Shown here piece by piece: positions 15,938 through 23,609 of a DNA stretch of 35,181 bases (position 1 is the first letter of the stretch; the number at the start of each line of letters is the position of its first letter). Origin of the DNA: Candidatus Obscuribacterales bacterium (lineage in GTDB: Bacteria > Cyanobacteriota > Vampirovibrionia > Obscuribacterales > Obscuribacteraceae); assembly GCA_020050835.1 (NCBI GenBank), contig JAGVKB010000094.1, positions 1 through 35,181 of the forward strand. Direction: 5' to 3'. Both the position numbers and the translations under genes were made by a program. The notes beneath the pieces are model-generated. The model did no database searches. It was not told the DNA's origin and saw only the letters and a program-made list of their open reading frames with translations.

Positions 15938-16908
15938 TGCTGCACCGTGTCTTTATGTCCAAGCAGGCGGTACGCCTCTACGGGTCGCTGGCGTCCCTTA
16001 ATGTTATATGAACCGAGCCATTCGAATCTGAAATGTTCCTCGGCCATATTGCGAGTTGTTTCGTCAACAATGATATCGCCCGGCTTGTCTTCAGCTACTA
16101 ACTTTTCCAGGCGAAAGGCGACGTTGGCGGTGTCGCCCAGGAGCGCCTGATTGCCCTTGGCGTGACCGAGCGCGCCGGTGGCAACCGGTCCGCTGGCTAA
16201 AGCGATATCAATCTCGAGCGGATGGTCCACGAATGGCCAGTGGTCCCGGCGCTGAGCTAGCGCTCTCACCAGCGTGCGCAAACGCAGCGCCGTTAAACAT
16301 GCCTGAAAACCCTGCACAGACCCGGACCCATCATCTTGCCAGTATGCCATGACGGCGTCGCCGGCAACCTTTTCCAATTCGCCGTGTTGTTTTTCAATCT
16401 CTCCCTTCAAACAAAGAAAGACCAGTTGGGTGGACTGCATCACAATTTCCGGTTGGTCCGCGTACTGCTCGGTCAGGCTCGTGAAGCCCCTGATGTCTGC
16501 GACCAGAATGGTGGCATTAATCAGATTAATTTTGAAATGAGTGATGTCTTGCTGCTCTTCGATACTCTCTGGTTGTCGTTGGCAGAGATCGGCCGGTAGA
16601 TCGACGAGCAGATCGATATGAGCTACTTGAATGCGATCACCTCCGTACAGCCGATATTCCTTGCCAGGGCTCAGTCTGTCTCCGTTCAATTTGGTACCGT
16701 TGGTGCTACCGGAGTCGCGAATCGTCCAACCGGCGGCCGTCGAGCGAATCTCGGCATGCTGCCCGGAGACCTCGGCTATCGGTATGACAAGCTTCCGGTT
16801 GCCGGTTGTGGTTGGCTTTCTGCCAATCTCAAGAGTCTGCCCCGGTTCCAGCTCCACGTTGTAGCTGTCTGGAGAATCTGGGTAGACGATGATACTGCCG
16901 GCTGGCAT
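15934..16908 (-). CDS. FHA domain-containing adenylate/guanylate cyclase
   Basis: A class III nucleotide cyclase fused to a phosphopeptide-binding FHA domain, about 324 residues. The FHA domain (roughly residues 15-100) shows IGR, the SGQHAEI strand and GSTNGTKLNG. The cyclase domain (about 125-310) has the first metal Asp in ATILVADIRGFTSL, the second in VAGDAVMAYW, and LLGDTANVAFRLE near the end. The frame extends to a TTG at 16956, but a TATAAT box overlaps that codon, so the first downstream ATG at 16908 is preferred; neither has a ribosome site. It is the first gene of the cyclase-nagZ-regulator operon. Whether the product is cAMP or cGMP cannot be fixed from what is visible. Confidence 0.87.
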   Translation of the reverse strand: MPAGSIIVYPDSPDSYNVELEPGQTLEIGRKPTTTGNRKLVIPIAEVSGQHAEIRSTAAGWTIRDSGSTNGTKLNGDRLSPGKEYRLYGGDRIQVAHIDLLVDLPADLCQRQPESIEEQQDITHFKINLINATILVADIRGFTSLTEQYADQPEIVMQSTQLVFLCLKGEIEKQHGELEKVAGDAVMAYWQDDGSGSVQGFQACLTALRLRTLVRALAQRRDHWPFVDHPLEIDIALASGPVATGALGHAKGNQALLGDTANVAFRLEKLVAEDKPGDIIVDETTRNMAEEHFRFEWLGSYNIKGRQRPVEAYRLLGHKDTVQQ

Positions 16909-16955
16909 GAGTTGGAGCAGGTGAATGGCGGCTGGATTGCACTGAAACCGCTTCA

Positions 16956-16985
16956 ATTATAAGCGAAAGTAAGCGCGCCTCTCAG
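16956..16985 (-). promoter_or_regulatory. Promoter of the cyclase-nagZ-regulator operon
   Basis: On the minus strand a perfect TATAAT (16961-16956) follows CTGAGA (16985-16980) with an 18-base spacer. The -10 shares its last base with the TTG at 16956, which argues that the TTG is not the real start of the cyclase. Confidence 0.5.
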
Positions 16986-17015
16986 CTCGATTGTCCCCGA
17001 TTGCCGGCCCTGGAG

Positions 17016-17049
17016 AAAACGCGGCGATGCTTGGCACCGCCGCGTTTTT
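17016..17049 (-). terminator. Rho-independent terminator of metK, potentially bidirectional
   Basis: ACGCGGCG (17019-17026) and CGCCGCGT (17038-17045) form a perfect GC-rich eight-pair stem, extended inside the loop by TGC/GCA around a single A-C mismatch. It is flanked by AAAA on the left and TTTTT on the right, so it gives a U tract when read in either direction. It lies 30 bases after the metK stop and before the cyclase promoter, and so insulates the two transcripts. Confidence 0.82.
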
Positions 17050-17078
17050 CGGTCATTCGGACTCTGCGCCCAAGCGTG

Positions 17079-18356
17079 TTATACGCTAACCGCCTGGGCT
17101 TGGAACTTTACCGATTGTGTAAGCGCCTGTTTGAGCGCGTCTACTTTGTCGAGTCGTTCCCAGGGCAGGTCGAGGTCCGGTCGGCCGAAGTGACCATAGG
17201 CCGCCACGTTTTGATAGAACTTTCCGCCGCGGCTGCGCGGCATAGCTGTGAGGTCAAAACGGGAGATGATTGCTGCCGGACGCAGGTCGAAGTCTTTCAG
17301 GACGAGCTCTGTGATCTCGTCGTCTGCGAGCTTGCCTGTGCCGAAGGTTGTGACGTTGACCGATACCGGGCGAGCAACTCCAATTGCGTATGCGATCTGC
17401 ACTTCGCAGCGTGAAGCCAGTCCGGCTGCGACGATGTTCTTTGCGACGTGCCGAGCGGCATAGGCGGCGCTGCGGTCGACTTTTGTCGGATCCTTACCGG
17501 AAAACGCTCCGCCGCCGTGTCGAGCATATCCGCCATATGTATCGACGATAATCTTTCGACCGGTCAAGCCGGCGTCTCCCTGCGGCCCGCCTACTACGAA
17601 GCGTCCAGAAGGGTTGATCAGATAACGCGTTTTTTGATCGGGCTTGATCTCCAGGTCGGTGAAAGAAGGCTCAATCACGTGCTTTTTGAGATCGGCTGCA
17701 ATTCTTTCTTGCAGCTTCTGGTTGTCTTCGATTCCGTCGATTACCGGGTCGTGTTGAGTGGAGATCACGATTGTTTCGACACCGACCGGCTGGTCGCCTT
17801 GATACTCGATCGTCACCTGGGTTTTGCCGTCCGGCCGGAGATACTTTAATAAGCCGGATTTGCGAACTTCCGATAGCCGTCTGGCCATTCTGTGAGCCAG
17901 CGAGATGGGAAGCGGCATTAATTCCGGCGTCTCATTACAGGCATAGCCGAACATCAAGCCTTGATCGCCTGCGCCTACTTCATCTAACGAATCCTTGGAC
18001 GATTCGGCGCGCTGCTCGAGCGCTTTGGTTACGCCGTTGGCGATGTCAGGTGACTGCTTGTCGATCGCGAGCAGAACTGCGCAAGTGTTGCCGTCGAAGC
18101 CACCGCCGTGCTCTCCTTCGTAGCCGATATCTCGGATTTTCTGGCGGACGAGATCGGCGATATCAACATTGGCGACAGTGCTGATTTCACCTGCGACAAG
18201 GACGAGACCGGTGGTAACCGAACATTCCGCGGCGACTCGAGCTTTAGGATCTTCCATCAGCATCGCATCCAGGATCGCATCAGATATCTGATCGCAAATT
18301 TTATCGGGATGTCCTTCTGTTACTGATTCCGATGTAAATAAATAACGGTGCGTCAA
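17079..18356 (-). CDS. metK: Methionine adenosyltransferase (S-adenosylmethionine synthetase)
   Basis: Makes S-adenosylmethionine from ATP and methionine in the cytosol. The 425 residues include the N-terminal [19 protein letters not shown] with the catalytic His and metal-binding Asp, the loop [12 protein letters not shown], and the phosphate-binding [16 protein letters not shown] around residues 280-300. It is slightly longer than the E. coli enzyme but follows the long bacterial type. The start is a TTG at 18356 with AGGAGG ten bases upstream; no ATG or GTG is available before the conserved N-terminus. I looked for a SAM riboswitch in the upstream region and recognised none. A strong terminator follows. 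Confidence 0.96.
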   Translation of the reverse strand: MTHRYLFTSESVTEGHPDKICDQISDAILDAMLMEDPKARVAAECSVTTGLVLVAGEISTVANVDIADLVRQKIRDIGYEGEHGGGFDGNTCAVLLAIDKQSPDIANGVTKALEQRAESSKDSLDEVGAGDQGLMFGYACNETPELMPLPISLAHRMARRLSEVRKSGLLKYLRPDGKTQVTIEYQGDQPVGVETIVISTQHDPVIDGIEDNQKLQERIAADLKKHVIEPSFTDLEIKPDQKTRYLINPSGRFVVGGPQGDAGLTGRKIIVDTYGGYARHGGGAFSGKDPTKVDRSAAYAARHVAKNIVAAGLASRCEVQIAYAIGVARPVSVNVTTFGTGKLADDEITELVLKDFDLRPAAIISRFDLTAMPRSRGGKFYQNVAAYGHFGRPDLDLPWERLDKVDALKQALTQSVKFQAQAVSV

Positions 18357-18812
18357 TGTCCCAGGTCCTCCTAAACAACATTTCGGGCCGGGCAGGATGA
18401 GCCTTGTTTGGCTAACGCTGTCATTTACCGCCAGATTAGCTGAAAGCTGGCTAACGACGCGCTCTTCGGTCTTACCCGGAAAGTAATGCTAGCACTTTTC
18501 CTGGTCCACGAATTAAACCGAACACAGGACGTGCCGCTTAGCCTATTAGCAAGGATAGCGGAACGCTCTTACCAAAGCCTCGGCAAGGAGTTGCAAGCTG
18601 AATCTCTGCTTAGCCCAGTCTGGTGTTCGGCTTTACAGGCGGAGCGCCAGGATGGCGGCTAGTGGGGTACTGCTCGGACGAAACCCTTATAATGATATTC
18701 GCTGCATCCAGCGCAATCCGTATTAAGCGGCTTTGCAATCGGGCAGAGATTGAGAGATTGCAGAGCAGGTGCTCCCGGATAATCACTGCTCAACAACTAG
18801 AGCGAGGCGCTG
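18357..18812. other. 456-base divergent intergenic region, metK to ECF sigma gene
   Basis: No gene is convincing here. On the metK side there is a ribosome site (AGGAGG) and a 9-base direct repeat TGGCTAACG at 18409-18417 and 18448-18456, with TTAGC/GCTAA elements around it and further TTAGC copies near 18538, 18546 and 18610. On the sigma side there is a TATAAT box at 18688-18693 and a GGAAC followed after 16 bases by CGGC (18560-18584), which loosely resembles an ECF-type promoter. No riboswitch consensus or tRNA was recognised. Confidence 0.5.
18688..18693 (+). promoter_or_regulatory. Perfect -10 hexamer upstream of the sigma operon
   Basis: TATAAT lies 119 bases before the ATG of the ECF sigma gene. 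I find no good -35 at 15-19 bases, so it may need an activator or may be fortuitous. Confidence 0.35.
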
Positions 18813-19439
18813 ATGGCTACACCCTACAGTCAAAAGAGCGACAGGGACCTGGTATTGGCTTGCCAGCGACGCGAGCCGGCGGCTTTCGAAGAACTCGTAA
18901 AGCGCCACCAGAGGACTGTCTATGCGCTCATATACCAATTGGCTCCCGAATGGTCCGATACCTCCGACCTTGCGCAGGAGGTCTTTATTCGGGTATGGCG
19001 ATCAATTAATAATCTGCGTAATCCGTCTTCGTTCCGCTCATGGCTAACTCAAATAGTTACCAACCTTTTCTATGACGAATTGCGCCGCCGTCCCAGACGG
19101 TTGCCAACAGTCTCCATGGATGAGGCGCTTGAGGGCGGCGAGTCTGAAGACGGACCGACTCGTGATATCCCAGATGATTCGGCTCGACCCGATGATATTG
19201 TTCTCAGCCGGGAGATAACCGAGGTAATTCGGGAAGCAATGTCTCGACTCCCGGAACAGTTTCGAACGGCCATCGTCTTGCGAGAAGTGGAGGGGTTGAG
19301 TTACGAGGAGATTGCGATTTTGACAAAAACTGAAATGGGAACCGTCAAGTCGCGCATTGCCCGCGCCCGGACTAAGCTTCAGGAGATGCTGAAGCCATAT
19401 CTCGAGAGTGCGAGCCCAACCAGCGAGGTATCCAACTGA
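18813..19439 (+). CDS. ECF-type RNA polymerase sigma factor
   Basis: An extracytoplasmic-function sigma-70 factor of 208 residues with only regions 2 and 4. Region 2 (about residues 24-95) contains FEELVKRHQRTVYALIY, the polymerase-binding DLAQEVFIRVWRSI and the -10 recognition helix with FRSWLTQIVTN. Region 4 (about 140-195) contains LPEQFRTAIVLREVEGLSYE and the helix-turn-helix ending GTVKSRIARARTKL. Between them is an acidic linker of about 40 residues. The stop codon overlaps the next ATG (TGATG), so it is translationally coupled to its anti-sigma gene. By analogy with other such pairs it should direct an envelope-stress regulon and may activate its own operon. Confidence 0.94.
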   Translation: MATPYSQKSDRDLVLACQRREPAAFEELVKRHQRTVYALIYQLAPEWSDTSDLAQEVFIRVWRSINNLRNPSSFRSWLTQIVTNLFYDELRRRPRRLPTVSMDEALEGGESEDGPTRDIPDDSARPDDIVLSREITEVIREAMSRLPEQFRTAIVLREVEGLSYEEIAILTKTEMGTVKSRIARARTKLQEMLKPYLESASPTSEVSN

Positions 19440-20350
19440 TGGCTGGGAGTTGTATAGAGTTGAAAGAGGAATTCTCCTGCTATCTAGACGGTGAGCTGGA
19501 TGGCGGCAGGCAATCCGAGATAGCCAATCATCTGGCAGAATGCAACGATTGCCGGAAGGAGTACGAGGGGCTCAAAGCAGTAAGCAGCTTGTTTGCAAAA
19601 GGCCCGCGTTCGGAGAGTTTGCCGGTACCAGACATCTGGGCGGCTTTATCGCAAAATCTGCCGAGCACATGCGAAGTCATCAAAGAAGACCTGTCCGCTT
19701 ACCTGGATGGCGAATTGCCGCTGCCGGCCCAAGAGGGCGTCAACGAGCACTTAAAAGAATGCAAATCTTGCGGTGAAGAATTTAGAAAGCTGAATGTCAC
19801 GAATCAGCTCATCTCCAAGTCTATGCTGTTACCTGCCAATCTCGAAGTGGATCTCTGGTCCGGCGTTAAGTCCAGGCTCAATGAAGATTGTGCGTTGATC
19901 GCTGGCGAACTCTCCGTTTTTGTAGATCAAGAGGTGGCCACGCTCAGGCATCGAGCGATCACCGGGCACCTTTTGGAATGCCCGTCTTGTCAAGGTGAAT
20001 TTAATGAGCTTTCACGGGTAGGGGACCTGGTTCGTACTCACTATCAACCGGTCTTTCCTGAGAATTTCGATCTCTGGCCGGGTGTCAAGCGCGAGATCAA
20101 TGTGATTCCGCTCAATGCTGGCAGCAAGGCAGGAACTCAGCCAGTAAGTATGGCCGCATATCGCAGCAATAAGCTGGCGCTGGTGGCGGTAGCGGCGGCA
20201 GCCGTCGGTCTTGCAGGAATGCTTGCCTTCTTGTTAAATACTCCCAGCGTCAAGCCGATTCAGATGGTAAGTGCGGAAGCCTATCTGCTTGAGTCGGCGA
20301 TGGCAGAGCCCGGTGATAGTGCGGAATCAGTGGTCTATGAAAATCAGTAG
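19439..20350 (+). CDS. Membrane anti-sigma factor with three tandem zinc-finger (ZAS/HC2) modules
   Basis: Predicted anti-sigma factor of 303 residues. Three zinc modules each keep the pattern C-x25-H-x3-C-x2-C: Cys5/His31/Cys35/Cys38, Cys78/His104/Cys108/Cys111 and Cys151/His177/Cys181/Cys184. They are spaced by exactly 73 residues, and a following D-[IL]-W motif recurs at 65, 138 and 211 with the same period, so the first 215 residues are three copies of one unit. A membrane helix (about residues 245-267) precedes a short outer tail of about 36 residues. Most ZAS anti-sigma proteins have one zinc module. The gene overlaps both neighbours, the sigma gene by one base and the CpxP-like gene by 14. 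Confidence 0.9.
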   Translation: MAGSCIELKEEFSCYLDGELDGGRQSEIANHLAECNDCRKEYEGLKAVSSLFAKGPRSESLPVPDIWAALSQNLPSTCEVIKEDLSAYLDGELPLPAQEGVNEHLKECKSCGEEFRKLNVTNQLISKSMLLPANLEVDLWSGVKSRLNEDCALIAGELSVFVDQEVATLRHRAITGHLLECPSCQGEFNELSRVGDLVRTHYQPVFPENFDLWPGVKREINVIPLNAGSKAGTQPVSMAAYRSNKLALVAVAAAAVGLAGMLAFLLNTPSVKPIQMVSAEAYLLESAMAEPGDSAESVVYENQ

Positions 20351-20846
20351 CGGACACAATTTTATCCTGGTCTGCGCGTTGGGGGCGAGCTGCTCCCAGG
20401 CTGCGAATGCCGATGAGCTCAGAATGGGAATTAACTGGCAACGGCTGAATTTGTCGCCCCAGCAGTCACAGCAGATTCAAACTCTGGAGTCCCAGTGGAA
20501 TCATGATTACATGGAGATTCAGCCTACGATTATCGATGAGCAGCACAAGCTAACGCGCTTGCTCTCCGATCCCAAATCGGATCCTCTGGAGATAATGGCT
20601 CTACAGCAATCGATTGCCCGAAAGAAGGAGCAATTAAGAGCGGCAGCAACGGCCAACTACTTACGAAAGAGACAGCTTCTTACCGACGGGCAGCAGCACG
20701 GATTGGAAGACATGATTCATCAGGCCGTTGCCGAAAGGCAGCGGGCAGCCAATCCCGGCGCTCAAACCGATGTAATGCCGGATCATATTCAGGATTTGAT
20801 TCAAAGAGTTCGCAACATTTGGACTCACAACGGTCCTGAGCAATAG
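20337..20846 (+). CDS. CpxP/Spy-like periplasmic protein
   Basis: A 169-residue exported helical protein. A signal peptide covers about residues 1-25 (hydrophobic FILVCALGASC, ending near ANA). The mature part resembles the Spy/CpxP/ZraP type with its first repeat LNLSPQQSQQIQTLESQW and a later helix ending in a second LT-x-x-Q-like motif, LTDGQQ. Such proteins act as periplasmic chaperones or metal/stress sensors that control a sigma or two-component system. The ATG at 20337 lies inside the end of the anti-sigma gene; the frame also opens earlier at 20271, but the signal peptide fits only the ATG at 20337. Context suggests it senses envelope stress for the sigma/anti-sigma pair. The family match is by pattern, not certain. 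Confidence 0.72.
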   Translation: MKISSGHNFILVCALGASCSQAANADELRMGINWQRLNLSPQQSQQIQTLESQWNHDYMEIQPTIIDEQHKLTRLLSDPKSDPLEIMALQQSIARKKEQLRAAATANYLRKRQLLTDGQQHGLEDMIHQAVAERQRAANPGAQTDVMPDHIQDLIQRVRNIWTHNGPEQ

Positions 20847-20953
20847 CTTTTGCCAGCAGTTCGGCCTGCACTGGTATTAAATGTGGTATCGTTCCGCCGC
20901 TGCAGCTCTTGCCGCGACCGTTCATAAATTTATACACGTCCAAGAGGCGACTT

Positions 20954-20990
20954 AAGCTTTGCCTGTAAGATCAGTCGAGAAAGCTTTTTT
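20954..20990 (+). terminator. Weak hairpin followed by six T residues
   Basis: AAGCTTT (20954-20960) and AAAGCTT (20980-20986) form a seven-pair AT-rich stem with a 19-base loop, running into a T tract at 20985-20990. It may end the sigma operon about 100 bases upstream, or act as a leader structure just ahead of the GGGGAGGG ribosome site at 20991-20998. The loop is long and the stem weak. Confidence 0.3.
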
Positions 20991-21004
20991 GGGGAGGGCT
21001 TACC

Positions 21005-21559
21005 ATGGCTGAAGGGAAGTTGGCAGGCACCAAGATTTTAATGGTAATCGCGCCCGAGCAGTTCAGGGATGAGGAGCTGCTCGAGCCACGGGCGATTTTT
21101 AGCGAGCAGGGCGCCGAAGTTGTTGTGGCGAGCACTCGGCCTGGACTGTCAAAGGGGATGTTGGGTGCTTCCTGCATGCCGGATGTTCTGCTTAAAGATG
21201 TAGACTCCGCCCGCTTCGACGCTGTGGTCGTGGTGGGCGGCATGGGCTCTCCGACTCATCTTTGGGATTGTGCGGAGTTGCATGAATTGCTCAAACAGAT
21301 GGATAAAGACGACAAGATTGTCTCGGCGATCTGCCTTTCCGGGGCTGTGCTTGCCAAAGCCGGTGTATTGAGAGAGCGGCAAGCGACTGTCTGGCCGATG
21401 CCGGAGTCGCTCGCCGCTCTCGAGCAAGGGAAAGCGCGCTATCTGAAGCTGCCGGTCGTCTGCGATGGACGGACGGTGACCGCAAACGGTCCCGAGGCTG
21501 CCAGCGAGTTCGGGCTGGCTGTCGTGCGGGAGCTTGCCCGCAAGCTTTCGAAAGTCTAG
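21005..21559 (+). CDS. DJ-1/PfpI family protein
   Basis: A 184-residue flavodoxin-like protein of the DJ-1/PfpI superfamily. The nucleophile elbow is SAICLSGAVLAKAG with Cys110, and the acidic partner lies in FRDEELLEP near Glu23/Glu24. The Cys is followed by Leu, not the His seen in PfpI-type proteases, so a glyoxalase/deglycase-like or chaperone role is more likely than proteolysis. A strong ribosome site (GGGGAGGG) precedes the ATG by six bases. It has no signal peptide. It is on the same strand as the sigma operon but 158 bases downstream, so co-regulation is only possible. Confidence 0.86.
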   Translation: MAEGKLAGTKILMVIAPEQFRDEELLEPRAIFSEQGAEVVVASTRPGLSKGMLGASCMPDVLLKDVDSARFDAVVVVGGMGSPTHLWDCAELHELLKQMDKDDKIVSAICLSGAVLAKAGVLRERQATVWPMPESLAALEQGKARYLKLPVVCDGRTVTANGPEAASEFGLAVVRELARKLSKV

Positions 21560-21675
21560 GTTACAATCTCAAGCGGGCTTAGAGCTTATCTTGCGAGCCT
21601 CCTGTCATACTGTAGGGCGTCTGCATTCTGTCCGAAGCGCCGTTGCCGTGCAACGTCAATTAATTGGAATCGAAC

Positions 21676-23430
21676 ATGATCAAAGATAAACTGAAGTCAG
21701 TCGTTGAAACAGCCGTTCAAAAGGCGATTGCAGCCGGAAAGTTAGGAGCGCTGTCAGCTTTGTCCACGCCGATAGTGATCGAGAAGCCACGGCTCGCCGA
21801 GCACGGAGATCTGGCATGTGGAGTGGCTTTGAAACTGGCTTCAGCTGTGCGCAGCTCCCCGCTCAAGATCGCCGAGGCGATCGCGGCCGATATCTCTGTT
21901 CCGGAAATTGACGTCTCTCGCTTTGAAGTCGCCGCTCCTGGTTTCATCAATTTCAGGCTGGGAACCGGCTGGCTCTGCGAGTCGCTCAAAGAGATCTCCA
22001 AGCTCGGCGCCGATTTCGGACGGTCTAATCTGGGCGCCGGGCAGAAAGTTTTAGTCGAGTATGTCTCGGCTAATCCGACCGGTGATCTTCATATCGGGCA
22101 CGGTCGAGGCGCGGTTTATGGCAGTTGCCTCTCTAATTTGCTTGCCTTCACCGGGCATGAGGTGGAGCAGGAGTTCTACATTAACGATACCGGTGAGCAG
22201 ATAGCTCAGCTCGGACGCTGTGCCTGGGCCTGTTACCAGCGCAAGCTCGGCCAAACGGTCGATTATCCCGAAGGTGGTTATCCGGAAGTTTCTATCGTTC
22301 AATTTATCGAGACGGTGATCGGCAAGCAAGGCGACCAGCATCTGAACTTGAGCGCAGCCGAAGGCGAGCAGAAGCTTGCTGAGCTCACCAAAGAAGTGAT
22401 CATAGATTGGCAGCGCAAATTGCTTTTGCAGTTGAAAATTGAATTCAATTGTTGGTATTCCGAGCTGTCGCTTCATGAGCGCGGCGCGGTCGAAGCAGTG
22501 TTGGAACAGTTTAGCCAACGCGGCATGAGCTACGAGTCGGAGGGAGCGCTCTGGCTCAAGGCTAAGGAGCTGGGAGATGAGCGCGACCGAGTCTTGAAGA
22601 AGAGCGCAGGCAACACCACATATCTGGCTGCGGATGCAGCCTATCACCTGGATAAATTCAAGCGTGGCTACGACCGGTTGATTACCATCTGGGGCGCTGA
22701 TCACCACGGTCAGGTCCCTGGGCTGAAAGCAGCAGTAGAAGCGCTTGGCCAGGATCCCGAGAAGCTCGAGGTCATTCTTACTCAAATCGTCAATCTTCAG
22801 CGCGATGGTCAGATGGTGCGCATGTCCAAGCGGATGGGCACGGTCGTCACGCTCGATGAGGTGATGGAGGAAGTGGGAGCTGATGCCGTTCGGTATTATC
22901 TGGCGGAATCCAATCCGCAGAATCCGATTAACTTCGATCTTGAATTAGCGAAGCAAACCAGCCGGGAGAATCCGGCGTTTTATATACAATATGCGCACGC
23001 ACGTTGCTGCGCGATCTTGCGAAGGGCGCTAGAGCCGACCCCAAATGCCGAGAGCGGGCGTGCAGAACAGCCGTTGCTCAGCCCAGAGCAGTGGGCTGAG
23101 TATTTGAAGGAGTACCAGAGTAATGCGTCCGTCTTTGAGCCGCTCTTCGACCTGGATTCACATGTTTTCATCCATCAGAAGTCGCTCATCATGCGACTTC
23201 AAGACTTCTGCGAAGAAGTAGAGGAAGCAATGCTTGCACGAATGCCCGGTCGATTGGCGCGCTATGCTTATGATGTTGCCAATGATCTGCAACGTTTTTA
23301 TGAATCATGTCGTGTGATTACAAGCGAGCCTGATGTCACGAAAGCTAGATTAGGCTTGATAGTTGCCACGAGGCAGGTGCTGGCCAATGTGCTGGGAATA
23401 ATAGGGGTGTCTGCTCCGGAGAGAATGTAA
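21676..23430 (+). CDS. argS: Arginyl-tRNA synthetase
   Basis: Class I aminoacyl-tRNA synthetase that charges tRNA-Arg. The 584 residues include the N-terminal additional domain (1-about 110), the ATP-binding signature as DLHIGHGRGA at about 136-145, the second signature as MVRMSKRMG at about 379-387 (Arg-Met-Ser-Lys-Arg in place of the usual KMSKS), and the C-terminal DALR anticodon-binding domain from about residue 455. All parts are complete. The frame opens at a TTG at 21664, but the ATG at 21676 (MIKDKLKS) fits the family N-terminus. It stands alone; the neighbours are unrelated. Confidence 0.96.
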   Translation: MIKDKLKSVVETAVQKAIAAGKLGALSALSTPIVIEKPRLAEHGDLACGVALKLASAVRSSPLKIAEAIAADISVPEIDVSRFEVAAPGFINFRLGTGWLCESLKEISKLGADFGRSNLGAGQKVLVEYVSANPTGDLHIGHGRGAVYGSCLSNLLAFTGHEVEQEFYINDTGEQIAQLGRCAWACYQRKLGQTVDYPEGGYPEVSIVQFIETVIGKQGDQHLNLSAAEGEQKLAELTKEVIIDWQRKLLLQLKIEFNCWYSELSLHERGAVEAVLEQFSQRGMSYESEGALWLKAKELGDERDRVLKKSAGNTTYLAADAAYHLDKFKRGYDRLITIWGADHHGQVPGLKAAVEALGQDPEKLEVILTQIVNLQRDGQMVRMSKRMGTVVTLDEVMEEVGADAVRYYLAESNPQNPINFDLELAKQTSRENPAFYIQYAHARCCAILRRALEPTPNAESGRAEQPLLSPEQWAEYLKEYQSNASVFEPLFDLDSHVFIHQKSLIMRLQDFCEEVEEAMLARMPGRLARYAYDVANDLQRFYESCRVITSEPDVTKARLGLIVATRQVLANVLGIIGVSAPERM

Positions 23431-23471
23431 CTCTTCTTTCACGAGTAGTCCAAGGTTTGTACGCAGATTAA

Positions 23472-23503
23472 CCGGCAGTTCGAACTGTCTAGACGACTAC
23501 CGG
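23472..23503. repeat. Nested palindromes between argS and the WYL gene
   Basis: CAGTTCGAACTG (23476-23487) is a perfect 12-base palindrome and GTCTAGAC (23487-23494) a perfect 8-base one. An outer pair CCGGCAGT/ACTACCGG (23472-23479 and 23496-23503) matches except for one position. No T tract follows. This looks more like a protein-binding site or a structured leader than a terminator, and it lies about 107 bases ahead of the WYL gene. Confidence 0.45.
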
Positions 23504-23609
23504 CATCTATCTCCTGGGTGTAGACTGGAATAAGGTAGTCAAGGGAGCGGGCTCGATCCAACTCTGAATCCAACTGGCGGGTCGGGTGCTACTAGATAAG
23601 GAATTCAGC

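Noticed and set aside
18357-18812. SAM riboswitch upstream of metK
   Set aside because: I looked for the conserved core of the common SAM classes by eye on the minus strand and found no match.
18623-19009. 128-codon plus-strand frame overlapping the sigma factor start
   Set aside because: It has no ribosome site or recognisable domain and is out of phase with the clear sigma-70 gene.
22051-22785. 244-codon minus-strand frame within argS
   Set aside because: It lies inside a complete arginyl-tRNA synthetase and shows no family resemblance.
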